A stretch of DNA of 6,752 nt from an uncultured Clostridia bacterium (GCA_944386335.1 CALXAQ010000054.1:1-6752), one strand, 5' to 3'. Shown: positions 1 to 6,006, counted from the first letter of the stretch. Translations and numbers: made by a program. The notes: a model not told the origin generated them from the sequence alone.

Positions 1-96
1 GTTGATATTTATTTCAATTTTAAACCACTACAAGAAATGAAAGAAAAATTAAATTTTATATGTGCTAGAAAAAGTTATGAGAAAAAAGTAGGATAG
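1..96 (+). CDS. C-terminal tail of an unidentified protein (possible serine recombinase)
   Basis: The frame is open from the left edge to a TAG at 94-96 and gives 31 residues beginning VDIYFNFKPL and ending KSYEKKVG. The other two forward frames are closed early in this stretch. The V/I-D/E-IYFNF pattern followed by a short basic tail resembles the last residues of large serine recombinases of Clostridia (TnpX/TndX type). This is recall of a short motif, not a domain match, and no catalytic part lies in the window. It has no similarity to the GH94 sequence that follows in the same frame after the stop. A chance open frame in AT-rich DNA cannot be excluded. Confidence 0.35.
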   Translation, partial: VDIYFNFKPLQEMKEKLNFICARKSYEKKVG

Positions 97-633
97 AAAA
101 AATGTCCACAACTGCAATACACACATGGAGCAATTTGGGCAATTATTGCTTTTAGTATGTTAGGATTTGGAGATAAGGCATTAGAATTATTTAGAATGAT
201 AAATCCCATAGAACACGCAAGAAATAAAGAGATGGCATTAAAATATAAAGTAGAGCCATATGTAATAGCAGCAGATATTTATTCTAGAGGGAATTTAGCA
301 GGACGCGGTGGTTGGACATGGTATACAGGTTCAGCAAGTTGGATGCAAGTGGCAGGAATGGAATATATATTGGGACTAAAAATAGAAAACAATATTTTAA
401 AGATTCAACCATGTATACCAAGAGAGTGGAAGGAATATAAAATAGACTATCGCTATGGAGATAGTATTTATCATATAAAAGTAGAAAATCCAAATGGAAA
501 AAACTCAGTAAAAGAAAATATACAAACAAATGGAGAAGTAGAAAAATTCTACGTAAATGGTGTAGAAAAAAAAGAAAAACAAGTAAAATTATCTAAAGCA
601 GGAGGTGTTTATGAAATAAGAGTTGAACTTTAG
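97..633 (+). pseudogene. 5'-truncated GH94 cyclic beta-glucan synthase/phosphorylase-like C-terminal fragment
   Basis: The family comprises inverting glycoside phosphorylases (cellobiose, chitobiose) and the phosphorylase-like C-terminal part of cyclic beta-1,2-glucan synthases (NdvB/ChvB). Family-like sequence starts at about 115 with QYTHGAIWAI, then MLGFGDKALELF and NPIEHA, then GRGGWTWYTGSASWM (about residues 49-63 counted from the ATG at 157), then ILGL and IQPCIPREW. This is the usual order at the extreme C-terminus. The frame is closed by a TAG at 94-96 and the residues just before QYTH do not fit the family, where a glycine-rich ENGGQYTH-type stretch is normal. The catalytic acid region and all N-terminal domains are therefore missing. 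The ATG at 157 is internal to the domain and has no convincing ribosome binding site. The frame has not decayed, suggesting a recent truncation. It is probably non-functional. Confidence 0.75.
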
Positions 634-660
634 GGACGTTCCTTAAAGTTCATTCTTTTT
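625..660 (+). terminator. Rho-independent terminator overlapping the GH94 stop codon
   Basis: GAACTTTAGGGA (625-636) pairs with TCCTTAAAGTTC (640-651) around a CGT loop. This gives 12 pairs with one G-U wobble, and one more T-A pair can be added at the base. ATTCTTTTT follows at 652-660. The TAG stop (631-633) lies inside the 5' arm. It isolates the following walR promoter from upstream transcription. Confidence 0.85.
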
Positions 661-672
661 AAGAAAAAATAC

Positions 673-701
673 TTGTGTTAAGACAGAGAATGTGATATAA
701 A
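673..701 (+). promoter_or_regulatory. Probable sigma-A promoter of walR (extended -10)
   Basis: TTGTGT (673-678) is a partial -35 box. A 17-base spacer leads to TATAAA (696-701), which is preceded by TG plus one base (693-695), the extended -10 arrangement. Transcription would start near 708, giving a leader of roughly 37 bases before the walR ATG. The box lies just after a terminator, where a new promoter is expected. Confidence 0.65.
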
Positions 702-726
702 TAGTACAAAAGTATTAAGTCATAAC

Positions 727-744
727 AGAAAGGACGGACTTTCT
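727..744 (+). promoter_or_regulatory. walR ribosome binding site inside a small hairpin
   Basis: AGAAAG (727-732) and CTTTCT (739-744) are perfect inverted repeats around GACGGA and end directly at the ATG at 745. The Shine-Dalgarno core AAGGA (730-734) spans the 5' arm and the loop. The hairpin could therefore partly hide the ribosome binding site. It is a short A/U-rich stem, so the effect may be weak. Confidence 0.45.
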
Positions 745-1488
745 ATGAATGAAAATGAAGAAAATAAAAAAGTAGTACTAATCGTGGATGACGAGCAAAC
801 GATTGTAGATATGCTTCGCTATAATTTGGAAAAAGAAGGATATAAAACATTGGAAGCCAACGATGGAGAAACAGCAGTAGAAATGACGCTAGAGAAAAAA
901 CCAAATTTAGTTTTATTAGATATTATGCTTCCAAAAATGGATGGATTAACGGTTTGCAAAAGAATTCGTCAAACTTTAAATGTTCCTATTTTAATGATAT
1001 CTGCTAAGGATGAGGAAATAGATAAAATATTAGGATTAGAATTTGGAGCAGATGACTATATTACTAAACCATTTAGTGTAAGAGAATTGATGGCAAGAGT
1101 AAAAGCAAATTTACGTAAAGCAGAAATAACGGAAAAAGAAAGATCAGAAACAAAAGAAGAAAAAGAACAGGAAGAGGAGAAAAATAATATAATTGTAGTA
1201 GGAGATTTAAGCTTGGATTTAAATAGATTTGAAGTAAAAGTAAGAGGAGAAGTGATAGATTTAACATTAAGAGAGTTCGAAGTACTAAAATATTTAGCCA
1301 ATCAACCAGGACAAGTAGTTACTAGAGAGATATTATTAGAAAAGGTTTGGGGATATGAATATTATGGAGATATAAGAACAGTAGATGTAACGGTTAGAAG
1401 AATTAGAGAAAAAATAGAAAAAGATACTTCTAATCCAAAAATTTTGATCACAAAAAGAGGCGTTGGTTATTATATAGCTTCTAAATAA
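745..1488 (+). CDS. walR: OmpR/PhoB-family response regulator, WalR-like
   Basis: This DNA-binding response regulator is the partner of the kinase encoded next, and acts in the cytoplasm on promoters. In Bacillota, WalR (YycF) controls cell-wall hydrolase and wall-homeostasis genes. The receiver domain (about residues 9-125) has acidic D15/D16, phospho-acceptor D59 in LLDIMLPKMDG, S86 and K108 in the switch positions, and the DDYITKPF motif. A highly charged linker of E and K (about 127-148) follows. The winged-helix effector domain (about 150-246) contains LTLREFEVLKYLA, the VTREILLEKVWGY helix, and RTVDVTVRRIREKIE with the GVGYY wing. The YYGDIRTVDVTVRR segment is closer to WalR than to PhoP. 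The length of 247 residues is slightly above the usual 230-240 because of the linker. WalR identity rests on motif recall and the neighbouring kinase; no walH, walI or walJ follows. Confidence 0.88.
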   Translation: MNENEENKKVVLIVDDEQTIVDMLRYNLEKEGYKTLEANDGETAVEMTLEKKPNLVLLDIMLPKMDGLTVCKRIRQTLNVPILMISAKDEEIDKILGLEFGADDYITKPFSVRELMARVKANLRKAEITEKERSETKEEKEQEEEKNNIIVVGDLSLDLNRFEVKVRGEVIDLTLREFEVLKYLANQPGQVVTREILLEKVWGYEYYGDIRTVDVTVRRIREKIEKDTSNPKILITKRGVGYYIASK

Positions 1489-1500
1489 TAAAAAGAAGAG

Positions 1501-1535
1501 TATGCCTTTAGGGATTTCCATAAAGGCATATTTTT
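1501..1535 (+). terminator. Intrinsic terminator/attenuator between walR and walK
   Basis: TATGCCTTTA (1501-1510) and TAAAGGCATA (1521-1530) form a perfect 10-pair stem with a 10-base loop, followed directly by TTTTT (1531-1535). It lies 12 bases after the walR stop and 21 bases before the walK start. Since no walK promoter is evident, walK probably depends on read-through, which would make the kinase less abundant than the regulator. Confidence 0.85.
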
Positions 1536-1556
1536 CGATAAAAGAAGGGAAAAAAG

Positions 1557-2975
1557 ATGTTAAAAAATGTACAGTTTAAGATAATTTTATTGTTTTCTAT
1601 TTTAGGAATATTTCTTATTTTAGGAATGGGACTTTTAGGAATGGTAAATATGAAAGAATTACTTTTACAAGAAGAGACTTTACAAAATAGTGTACAAGTA
1701 TTCCAAATACAAACACAAATACAAAGTATAGGAATAGTAACAATAATCTTATTGTTATTATATGGAATAGCAGCTATTATAATTAGTTTGTTTATGTCTC
1801 AATCTATTTTAAACCCTCTTTCTAAAATAATGAAGTCGACTCCTAGAATTACAGAGGGTAAATCTAAAAGGACAAAAAAGCAAAAGGAAGTGGACGAAAT
1901 TACAAATGCTTTTGATAGAATTCATAATGAAGTGCAAGAAAACTTAAATGAAGTGCAAAGGCAGAAAAAGCAAATTGAAACTATTTTATTACATATGACA
2001 GATGGAATTATTGCCTTTAATATGGAAGGAAAAATTACACATATTAATCCTGCTGCTACAGAAATGTTACAGCTAACGCAAAATGATAATTCTTTTAACA
2101 AAATATTTGAAAAATTACATATAGATATCAATTTAGAGAAAACTATTTATTTAGAGGATTGGACATCATCTGAACAGCGTATTCATGTAGGAGATAGATA
2201 TTTAAATATTTTATTTGCTTCTTTTAAGGATGAAAAAGATAGACCTTCTGGAGTAATGGCAGTCATACAAGATATTACAGAACATGTAAAATTAGATAAT
2301 ATGAGAAAAGAATTTGTGGCAGATGTATCACATGAACTGAAAACACCAATTACTTCTATTATGGGATATGCAGATACCTTATTAGAAGGAGAGTATGATA
2401 AAGAAACACAGGATAAATTTTTAAATGTTATTGCAGGAGAAGCAAGAAGAATGGCAAAGCTAGTATCTGATTTGTTAACACTTTCACGTTATGATAATAA
2501 TAAAGCAAAACAAAGAAGAGAAAAATTTGATTTAGGAAGTTTGGTAAAGCGATGCCAAGAAAAATTGCAATTAGAAATTAATCGAAAAAATCATCATGTA
2601 GAATGTTTTGTAACAGCAAATGTTCCACCCGTATATGCAGATAAAGATGGGATAGAAAGAGTGATATTAAATATATTAACGAATAGTATTAAGTACACAC
2701 CAGAAGGAGGGATTATCAAAATTTATGTAGGATTTGTTTATAATGATGCTTACATAAAGGTAATTGATAATGGAATAGGTATCCCAGAGGAAGATTTAAA
2801 CCGTATTTTTGAAAGATTTTATCGTGTAGATAAGGCAAGAACGAGAGAAATGGGAGGAACAGGATTAGGATTATCTATTGCAAAAGAAATTTTAGACCAA
2901 AATCATGGTAGTATTGACATTAAAAGTGAAAAAGATAAAGGAACAGAAGTCGTTATTCGTATTCCTACAAAATAG
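1557..2975 (+). CDS. walK: Membrane sensor histidine kinase, WalK-like, with a reduced extracytoplasmic loop
   Basis: This kinase autophosphorylates on histidine and passes the phosphate to the WalR-like regulator. Domain order: TM1 (about residues 8-31), a short outside loop (about 32-58), TM2 (about 59-82), HAMP (about 82-135, with NPLSKI and EVDEITNAFDRI), and a cytoplasmic PAS (about 138-245, with DGIIAFNMEGKITHINPAA). HisKA follows with phospho-acceptor H259 in DVSHELKTPI. The ATPase domain has the N box around N372/N376, the G1 box DNGIGIP (404-410), the F box FERFYRVD and the G2 box GGTGLGLS (433-440). All catalytic motifs are intact. WalK of Bacillus has a large folded outside domain between the TMs; here about 27 residues remain, and total length is 472 rather than about 600. 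The start is supported by AAGGGA (1545-1550), six bases upstream of the ATG. A PhoR-like kinase is the main alternative name. Confidence 0.87.
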   Translation: MLKNVQFKIILLFSILGIFLILGMGLLGMVNMKELLLQEETLQNSVQVFQIQTQIQSIGIVTIILLLLYGIAAIIISLFMSQSILNPLSKIMKSTPRITEGKSKRTKKQKEVDEITNAFDRIHNEVQENLNEVQRQKKQIETILLHMTDGIIAFNMEGKITHINPAATEMLQLTQNDNSFNKIFEKLHIDINLEKTIYLEDWTSSEQRIHVGDRYLNILFASFKDEKDRPSGVMAVIQDITEHVKLDNMRKEFVADVSHELKTPITSIMGYADTLLEGEYDKETQDKFLNVIAGEARRMAKLVSDLLTLSRYDNNKAKQRREKFDLGSLVKRCQEKLQLEINRKNHHVECFVTANVPPVYADKDGIERVILNILTNSIKYTPEGGIIKIYVGFVYNDAYIKVIDNGIGIPEEDLNRIFERFYRVDKARTREMGGTGLGLSIAKEILDQNHGSIDIKSEKDKGTEVVIRIPTK

Positions 2976-2986
2976 CATAATTTTGG

Positions 2987-3015
2987 TAGACAGAAAAAGA
3001 AAAAAAGTGTATAAT
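2987..3015 (+). promoter_or_regulatory. Probable sigma-A promoter of the lepB-holB-ricT cluster
   Basis: TAGACA (2987-2992, one mismatch to TTGACA), a 17-base spacer and a perfect TATAAT (3010-3015) sit in the 78-base gap between walK and lepB. Transcription would start near 3022. No terminator hairpin is visible after walK, so read-through from walRK could add to this promoter. Confidence 0.72.
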
Positions 3016-3053
3016 AAGGTAGATAAAAAAGAGAGGAAGAGGACTAAGGGTTT

Positions 3054-3671
3054 ATGAGTGATAAAACAAAAAATATATTAGAATGGATTGCTTGTTTTGT
3101 AATTGCCATTGTTTTGGCTTTACTAATTCGTTTTTATATAGGAACACCTACAGTAGTGAAACAACCATCTATGTATCCTACATTAAAACAGGGGCAAAGA
3201 CTAATTTTAAATAGAATGGTAAGAACTTTTCATGAGATTCCAGAAAGAGGAGATATTATTACTTTTGAAGCACCGAGCAATTCTTATGCCACTTCTGTTC
3301 GTGCAGAATATGATAAAGAGTCAAATAATATTTTTTCAAGTTTTGTTTATTATGTTTTAGAGATAGGAAAGAAAAGTTATATAAAAAGAGTAATTGCTCT
3401 TCCAGGGGAGCAAGTAAAAATAGAAGATGGAAAAGTGTATATTAATGGGGAACTATTAGAAGAAGATTATTTGCAAGAAGGAGTAGTTACAGATAGTAAA
3501 AATCCCTATTTAACAGAATTTACTGTACCAGATGATTGTGTATTCGCAATGGGAGATAATAGAGAACAAAGTTCTGATTGTAGGAGTTTTGGATGTATTC
3601 CACTAGAAAAAATAGAAAGTAAGGTGTGGATACGTTTCTGGCCATTTGACTTATGGGGAGAAGTAAAATAG
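3054..3671 (+). CDS. lepB: Type I signal peptidase
   Basis: This membrane-anchored serine protease removes signal peptides from secreted proteins on the outer face of the membrane. A single N-terminal TM (about residues 9-30) is followed by box B with nucleophile S39 in PSMYPTL, box C around PERGDII, and box D with general base K111 in SYIKRVIALPGE. Box E follows as MGDNREQSSDCRSFG (about 166-180, with D175 and R177 in the expected places). The length of 205 residues is a little longer than many Clostridial enzymes. The extra residues lie at about 76-108, between box C and box D, and include a hydrophobic FSSFVYYVLEIG stretch. A purine-rich GAGGAAGAGG (3033-3042) lies upstream, and an AGGG closer to the ATG is an alternative ribosome site. 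The single N-terminal TM and the S/K dyad match the Gram-positive SipS class. Confidence 0.93.
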   Translation: MSDKTKNILEWIACFVIAIVLALLIRFYIGTPTVVKQPSMYPTLKQGQRLILNRMVRTFHEIPERGDIITFEAPSNSYATSVRAEYDKESNNIFSSFVYYVLEIGKKSYIKRVIALPGEQVKIEDGKVYINGELLEEDYLQEGVVTDSKNPYLTEFTVPDDCVFAMGDNREQSSDCRSFGCIPLEKIESKVWIRFWPFDLWGEVK

Positions 3672-3677
3672 GCTATG

Positions 3678-3696
3678 AAGGAGATGAGTAAAAGTG
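3678..3696 (+). promoter_or_regulatory. Ribosome binding site selecting a GTG start for holB
   Basis: AAGGAG (3678-3683) is followed by ten bases and then GTG (3694-3696). An ATG at 3684 lies directly against the site, too close for efficient initiation from it, and is in another frame (only nine codons, ending at 3713). The GTG frame matches the family N-terminus, so GTG is chosen. Confidence 0.75.
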
Positions 3697-4593
3697 CAAG
3701 AACTAATTGGTAATGAATCTAGGAAAGAAACTTTGCAAAATATGATAAAACATCACAAAGTAACACATAGTTATCTATTTTATGGTATAGAGGGAATAGG
3801 AAAAACAATATTTGCAAGAGAATTTGCAAAAGCATTATTATGTGAGGAACAGCAAGACAAACCATGTGAAAAATGTAGTTCTTGTAGAACTTTTGCAGAA
3901 AATAATCATCCAGACTTTATGCAAATAGAACCAGATGGAAAAACAATTAAAATTGAACAAATACGTTATTTGCAAGAAAAGATAGCAGAAAAACCGATAC
4001 ATTCAAATTATAAAATCTATATCATAAAAGATGCAGATACTATGACGAAAGAAGCACAAAATAGCCTGTTAAAGACATTAGAAGAGCCGCCATCTTATGC
4101 TATTTTAATATTAGTAGCAAGTAACGAAAATAAATTATTAAATACAATTTTATCAAGATGTGTAAAAATTTCATTTATGCCAATAGAAGATGCTTTGTTA
4201 AAGGAATATATGCAAAAGCATTATCAAATAACTTTATCTGAAAATGAACTAGTTGTTTGTGCGGGTAGCATAGCAAAGGCTATTACTATGCAAGAATTAA
4301 TAACGCAGTACAGACAGCTAGAAGATATTCTTCAAAATATAGAAACAAAAGATTTATTAACAATATTAAAAGAAAGCGAATTTTTATATAAAGAAAAAGA
4401 ACACATATTAGATTTATTAGATTATATGCTAGTAGTACTTTACTATACAAAAGATAGACAAAAAAGAAATGCAATTTATTATGTAGAGGATACTAAACAG
4501 AGATTGCTTTCCAATAGTAATTATGATATGACAATAGATTATTTATGGATAAGAATATGGGAGGAAATTCATGAAAAATATAGTAGGTGTTAG
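3694..4593 (+). CDS. holB: DNA polymerase III delta-prime subunit (clamp-loader AAA+ protein)
   Basis: This subunit of the clamp-loader complex helps load the sliding clamp onto primed DNA during replication. The AAA+ fold has a Walker A GIEGIGKT (residues 31-38), and a four-cysteine zinc module follows: C50, C58, C61 and C64, within CEKCSSC. Next come the Walker B region IYIIKDADTM (about 108-117), the strongly conserved AQNSLLKTLEEPP (121-133) and the sensor 1 SRC motif (154-156). After about residue 165 the sequence is poorly conserved, as usual for the collar domain. At 299 residues it is slightly short of the typical 310-330. The canonical Walker A is worth noting because E. coli delta-prime lost nucleotide binding, while Gram-positive forms often keep it. 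It sits 22 bases after lepB and overlaps ricT by 23 bases. holB-ricT is a common Bacillota pairing (holB-yaaT in Bacillus subtilis). Confidence 0.93.
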   Translation: MQELIGNESRKETLQNMIKHHKVTHSYLFYGIEGIGKTIFAREFAKALLCEEQQDKPCEKCSSCRTFAENNHPDFMQIEPDGKTIKIEQIRYLQEKIAEKPIHSNYKIYIIKDADTMTKEAQNSLLKTLEEPPSYAILILVASNENKLLNTILSRCVKISFMPIEDALLKEYMQKHYQITLSENELVVCAGSIAKAITMQELITQYRQLEDILQNIETKDLLTILKESEFLYKEKEHILDLLDYMLVVLYYTKDRQKRNAIYYVEDTKQRLLSNSNYDMTIDYLWIRIWEEIHEKYSRC

Positions 4594-5497
4594 ATTTAAA
4601 AAGCCAGGGAAAATTTATTTTTTTGACCCAGGAAATTTGAGACTTAGCACAAAAGATTTTGTTATTGTAGAAACACTGCAAGGAGAAGAATATGGAAAAG
4701 TGATGATAACAAACAGACAAATTCCAGAAGAAAAACTAGAAAAACCGCTAAAAAGAGTACTTCGCATTGCTACCTATAAAGATAGAAAGCATTATGAAGA
4801 AAATAAAAGAAAAGAGAAGGAAGCTTTTGCTATATGTGAAAAAAAAATAAAAGAACATAAATTGGAAATGACATTAGTAGATGTAGAGTTTAAATTTGAC
4901 AATAGTAAAGTATTGTTTTATTTTACAGCTGATGGAAGAATTGATTTTAGAGAATTGGTAAAAGATTTAGCTGCCATATTTAAAACTAGAATAGAATTAA
5001 GACAAATTGGCGTGAGAGATGAAGTAAAAAGAATTGGTGGTAATGGAGTATGTGGAAGAGAACTTTGTTGTTGTTCTTTTTTAGGAAATTTTGAAACAGT
5101 TTCGATTAAAATGGCAAAAGAACAAAATTTATCTTTAAATCCATCTAAAATTTCGGGAAATTGTGGAAGATTGATGTGTTGTTTAAAATATGAGCAAGAG
5201 GCGTATGAAGAAAAGTTAAAACATCTTCCTAAAATAGGAGCTATTGTGAAAACACCAGAAGGAGAAGGTACAGTAGAAAATGTAGAAACTCTAAAAGAAA
5301 AAATAAGAGTTAAACTAAAGGATGATACAGGAGAATTTTATTATAAGAAATATGATGCAAAAGAAGTAAGTATTATAAAAAATATGGAAGAAGAAATTAT
5401 AGATCCAGAAGAAGAAGAACATCTGCAGGAATTAGAAGAATTAGAAAATTTAGAAAAATTAGAGAAGGATACAAGAATAGAAGATGAAATAGAATAA
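4571..5497 (+). CDS. ricT: RicT (YaaT), PSP1-domain Fe-S regulatory protein
   Basis: In Bacillus subtilis, RicT works with RicA and RicF in the cytoplasmic Y-complex, which carries Fe-S clusters, stimulates RNase Y-dependent mRNA maturation and promotes sporulation, competence and biofilm formation. The N-terminal part opens MKNIVGVRFKKPGKIYFFDP; the PSP1 region (about residues 60-150) contains RIDFRELVKDLA and ELRQIGVRDE. Two cysteine clusters follow: GNGVCGRELCCCSFLG (C161, C166-C168) and SGNCGRLMCCLKYE (C198, C203, C204), the expected Fe-S ligands. A globular end with GTVENV (about 220-268) precedes an acidic, Leu/Glu-rich tail (about 271-308). The protein is longer than Bacillus RicT (about 275) because of this tail. 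GGGAGG (4559-4564) inside holB, six bases upstream, supports the ATG at 4571 and suggests translational coupling. No RicA or RicF gene is in the window. Confidence 0.93.
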   Translation: MKNIVGVRFKKPGKIYFFDPGNLRLSTKDFVIVETLQGEEYGKVMITNRQIPEEKLEKPLKRVLRIATYKDRKHYEENKRKEKEAFAICEKKIKEHKLEMTLVDVEFKFDNSKVLFYFTADGRIDFRELVKDLAAIFKTRIELRQIGVRDEVKRIGGNGVCGRELCCCSFLGNFETVSIKMAKEQNLSLNPSKISGNCGRLMCCLKYEQEAYEEKLKHLPKIGAIVKTPEGEGTVENVETLKEKIRVKLKDDTGEFYYKKYDAKEVSIIKNMEEEIIDPEEEEHLQELEELENLEKLEKDTRIEDEIE

Positions 5498-5550
5498 AAG
5501 CAATAAATAAACCATGCAAATAAACGTAGTATAGAAAGGTGGTGATAGAA

Positions 5551-5721
5551 ATGGCATATAGAATAACAGAAAAATGTATTAAATGTGGAGCATGTGCAGC
5601 AGAATGCCCAGTAGGATGTATTTCAGAGGGAGAAGATAAATATGTAATTGATCCAGATAAATGTATTGGTTGTGGTTCTTGCTTTGCAGTATGTCCAGTA
5701 GATGCACCAGAAGAAGAATAA
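5551..5721 (+). CDS. 2[4Fe-4S] ferredoxin, clostridial type
   Basis: This small cytoplasmic electron carrier has 56 residues, the normal clostridial ferredoxin size. The two cluster motifs are C9-x2-C12-x2-C15-x3-C19-P and C38-x2-C41-x2-C44-x3-C48-P, with an extra C23. The sequence is acidic at the end (APEEE). The start at 5551 is preferred over the upstream in-frame GTG at 5539 because AAAGGTGGTGA (5535-5545) is a nearly full anti-Shine-Dalgarno match ending five bases before the ATG. The GTG lies inside that site. Homologues also begin MAY(R/K)I. It lies 53 bases after ricT with no obvious promoter in between and is followed by a strong terminator, so it may be the last gene of the lepB cluster. 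The strong ribosome site predicts high translation. It supports an anaerobic lifestyle. Confidence 0.95.
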   Translation: MAYRITEKCIKCGACAAECPVGCISEGEDKYVIDPDKCIGCGSCFAVCPVDAPEEE

Positions 5722-5736
5722 AGAGAAAAGATAGTA

Positions 5737-5782
5737 AAAAAAGAACTCAGGTTACTATTAAAAGTAGCTTGGGTTCTTTTTT
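5737..5782 (+). terminator. Strong rho-independent terminator after the ferredoxin gene
   Basis: GAACTCAGGTTACT (5743-5756) pairs with AGTAGCTTGGGTTC (5763-5776) over 14 pairs, three of them G-U wobbles, around a six-base loop. A-rich and T-rich flanks (5737-5742 and 5777-5782) extend the stem and supply the T tract. In the opposite transcript the wobbles would become A-C mismatches, so it should work mainly on + strand transcripts. Confidence 0.9.
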
Positions 5783-5823
5783 ATGTAATGAGAAATTTTT
5801 CCGAAATACCTATTACATAAAAA
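5778..5823. repeat. 12-bp perfect inverted repeat overlapping the terminator T tract
   Basis: TTTTTATGTAAT (5778-5789) and ATTACATAAAAA (5812-5823) are exact reverse complements separated by 22 bases. The left arm shares the T tract of the preceding terminator. No T tract follows it on either strand, so it is not itself a terminator. It may be a protein-binding dyad, a 3'-end RNA structure or chance in AT-rich DNA. Confidence 0.6.
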
Positions 5824-5907
5824 CGCATTCCACAGAAAAAGACGTGGACTTTACACTGTTATAAATAGCAACAAAGCTATTAATATTTACTTATGTTCTA
5901 GGAGACC

Positions 5908-5987
5908 AAAATAGGAAAAGTTTTTACAAAAAAATAATTATAAAGATACATAAAATAAATTGAAAGAAAATAGGAAAAATAGGAAAA
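5908..5987. repeat. Three copies of AAAATAGGAAAA
   Basis: Copies occur at 5908-5919, 5967-5978 and 5976-5987. The last two overlap by three bases and are phased nine bases apart. They lie 43 to 122 bases upstream of the likely promoter of the pilin-like gene. They could be regulator sites or A-tract DNA with curvature, but low-complexity AT-rich sequence may produce this by chance. Confidence 0.4.
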
Positions 5988-6006
5988 TAAAACTAAAGAA
6001 AAAGTA

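Noticed and set aside
157..633. A self-standing 158-residue protein starting at the ATG at 157
   Set aside because: Family-conserved residues extend upstream of this ATG to about 115 in the same frame, and there is no good ribosome site before 157, so this is the interior of a truncated gene.
1056..1301. Minus-strand open frames within walR
   Set aside because: They are antisense to the receiver-to-effector part of a clear response regulator and have Leu/Ser-rich shadow composition with no start signals.
5530..5535. TATAGA as a -10 box for the ferredoxin gene
   Set aside because: It overlaps the ribosome binding site, so the transcript would start in or after the Shine-Dalgarno, and no -35 box is seen.
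5539..5550. GTG at 5539 as the ferredoxin start
   Set aside because: It lies inside the Shine-Dalgarno sequence itself; the ATG at 5551 has ideal spacing and gives the family N-terminus.
5661..5864. Plus-strand open frame of 67 codons overlapping the ferredoxin
   Set aside because: It begins inside the ferredoxin gene in another frame, runs through a strong terminator hairpin and shows no protein-like features.
5822..5920. Possible c-di-GMP riboswitch or other structured leader before the pilin-like gene
   Set aside because: c-di-GMP riboswitches precede pilin genes in some Clostridia and CAAAGCTA at 5872-5879 is loosely reminiscent. However, the conserved GEMM-I and class II core segments and stems are not present, and the region is over 150 bases from the start codon.
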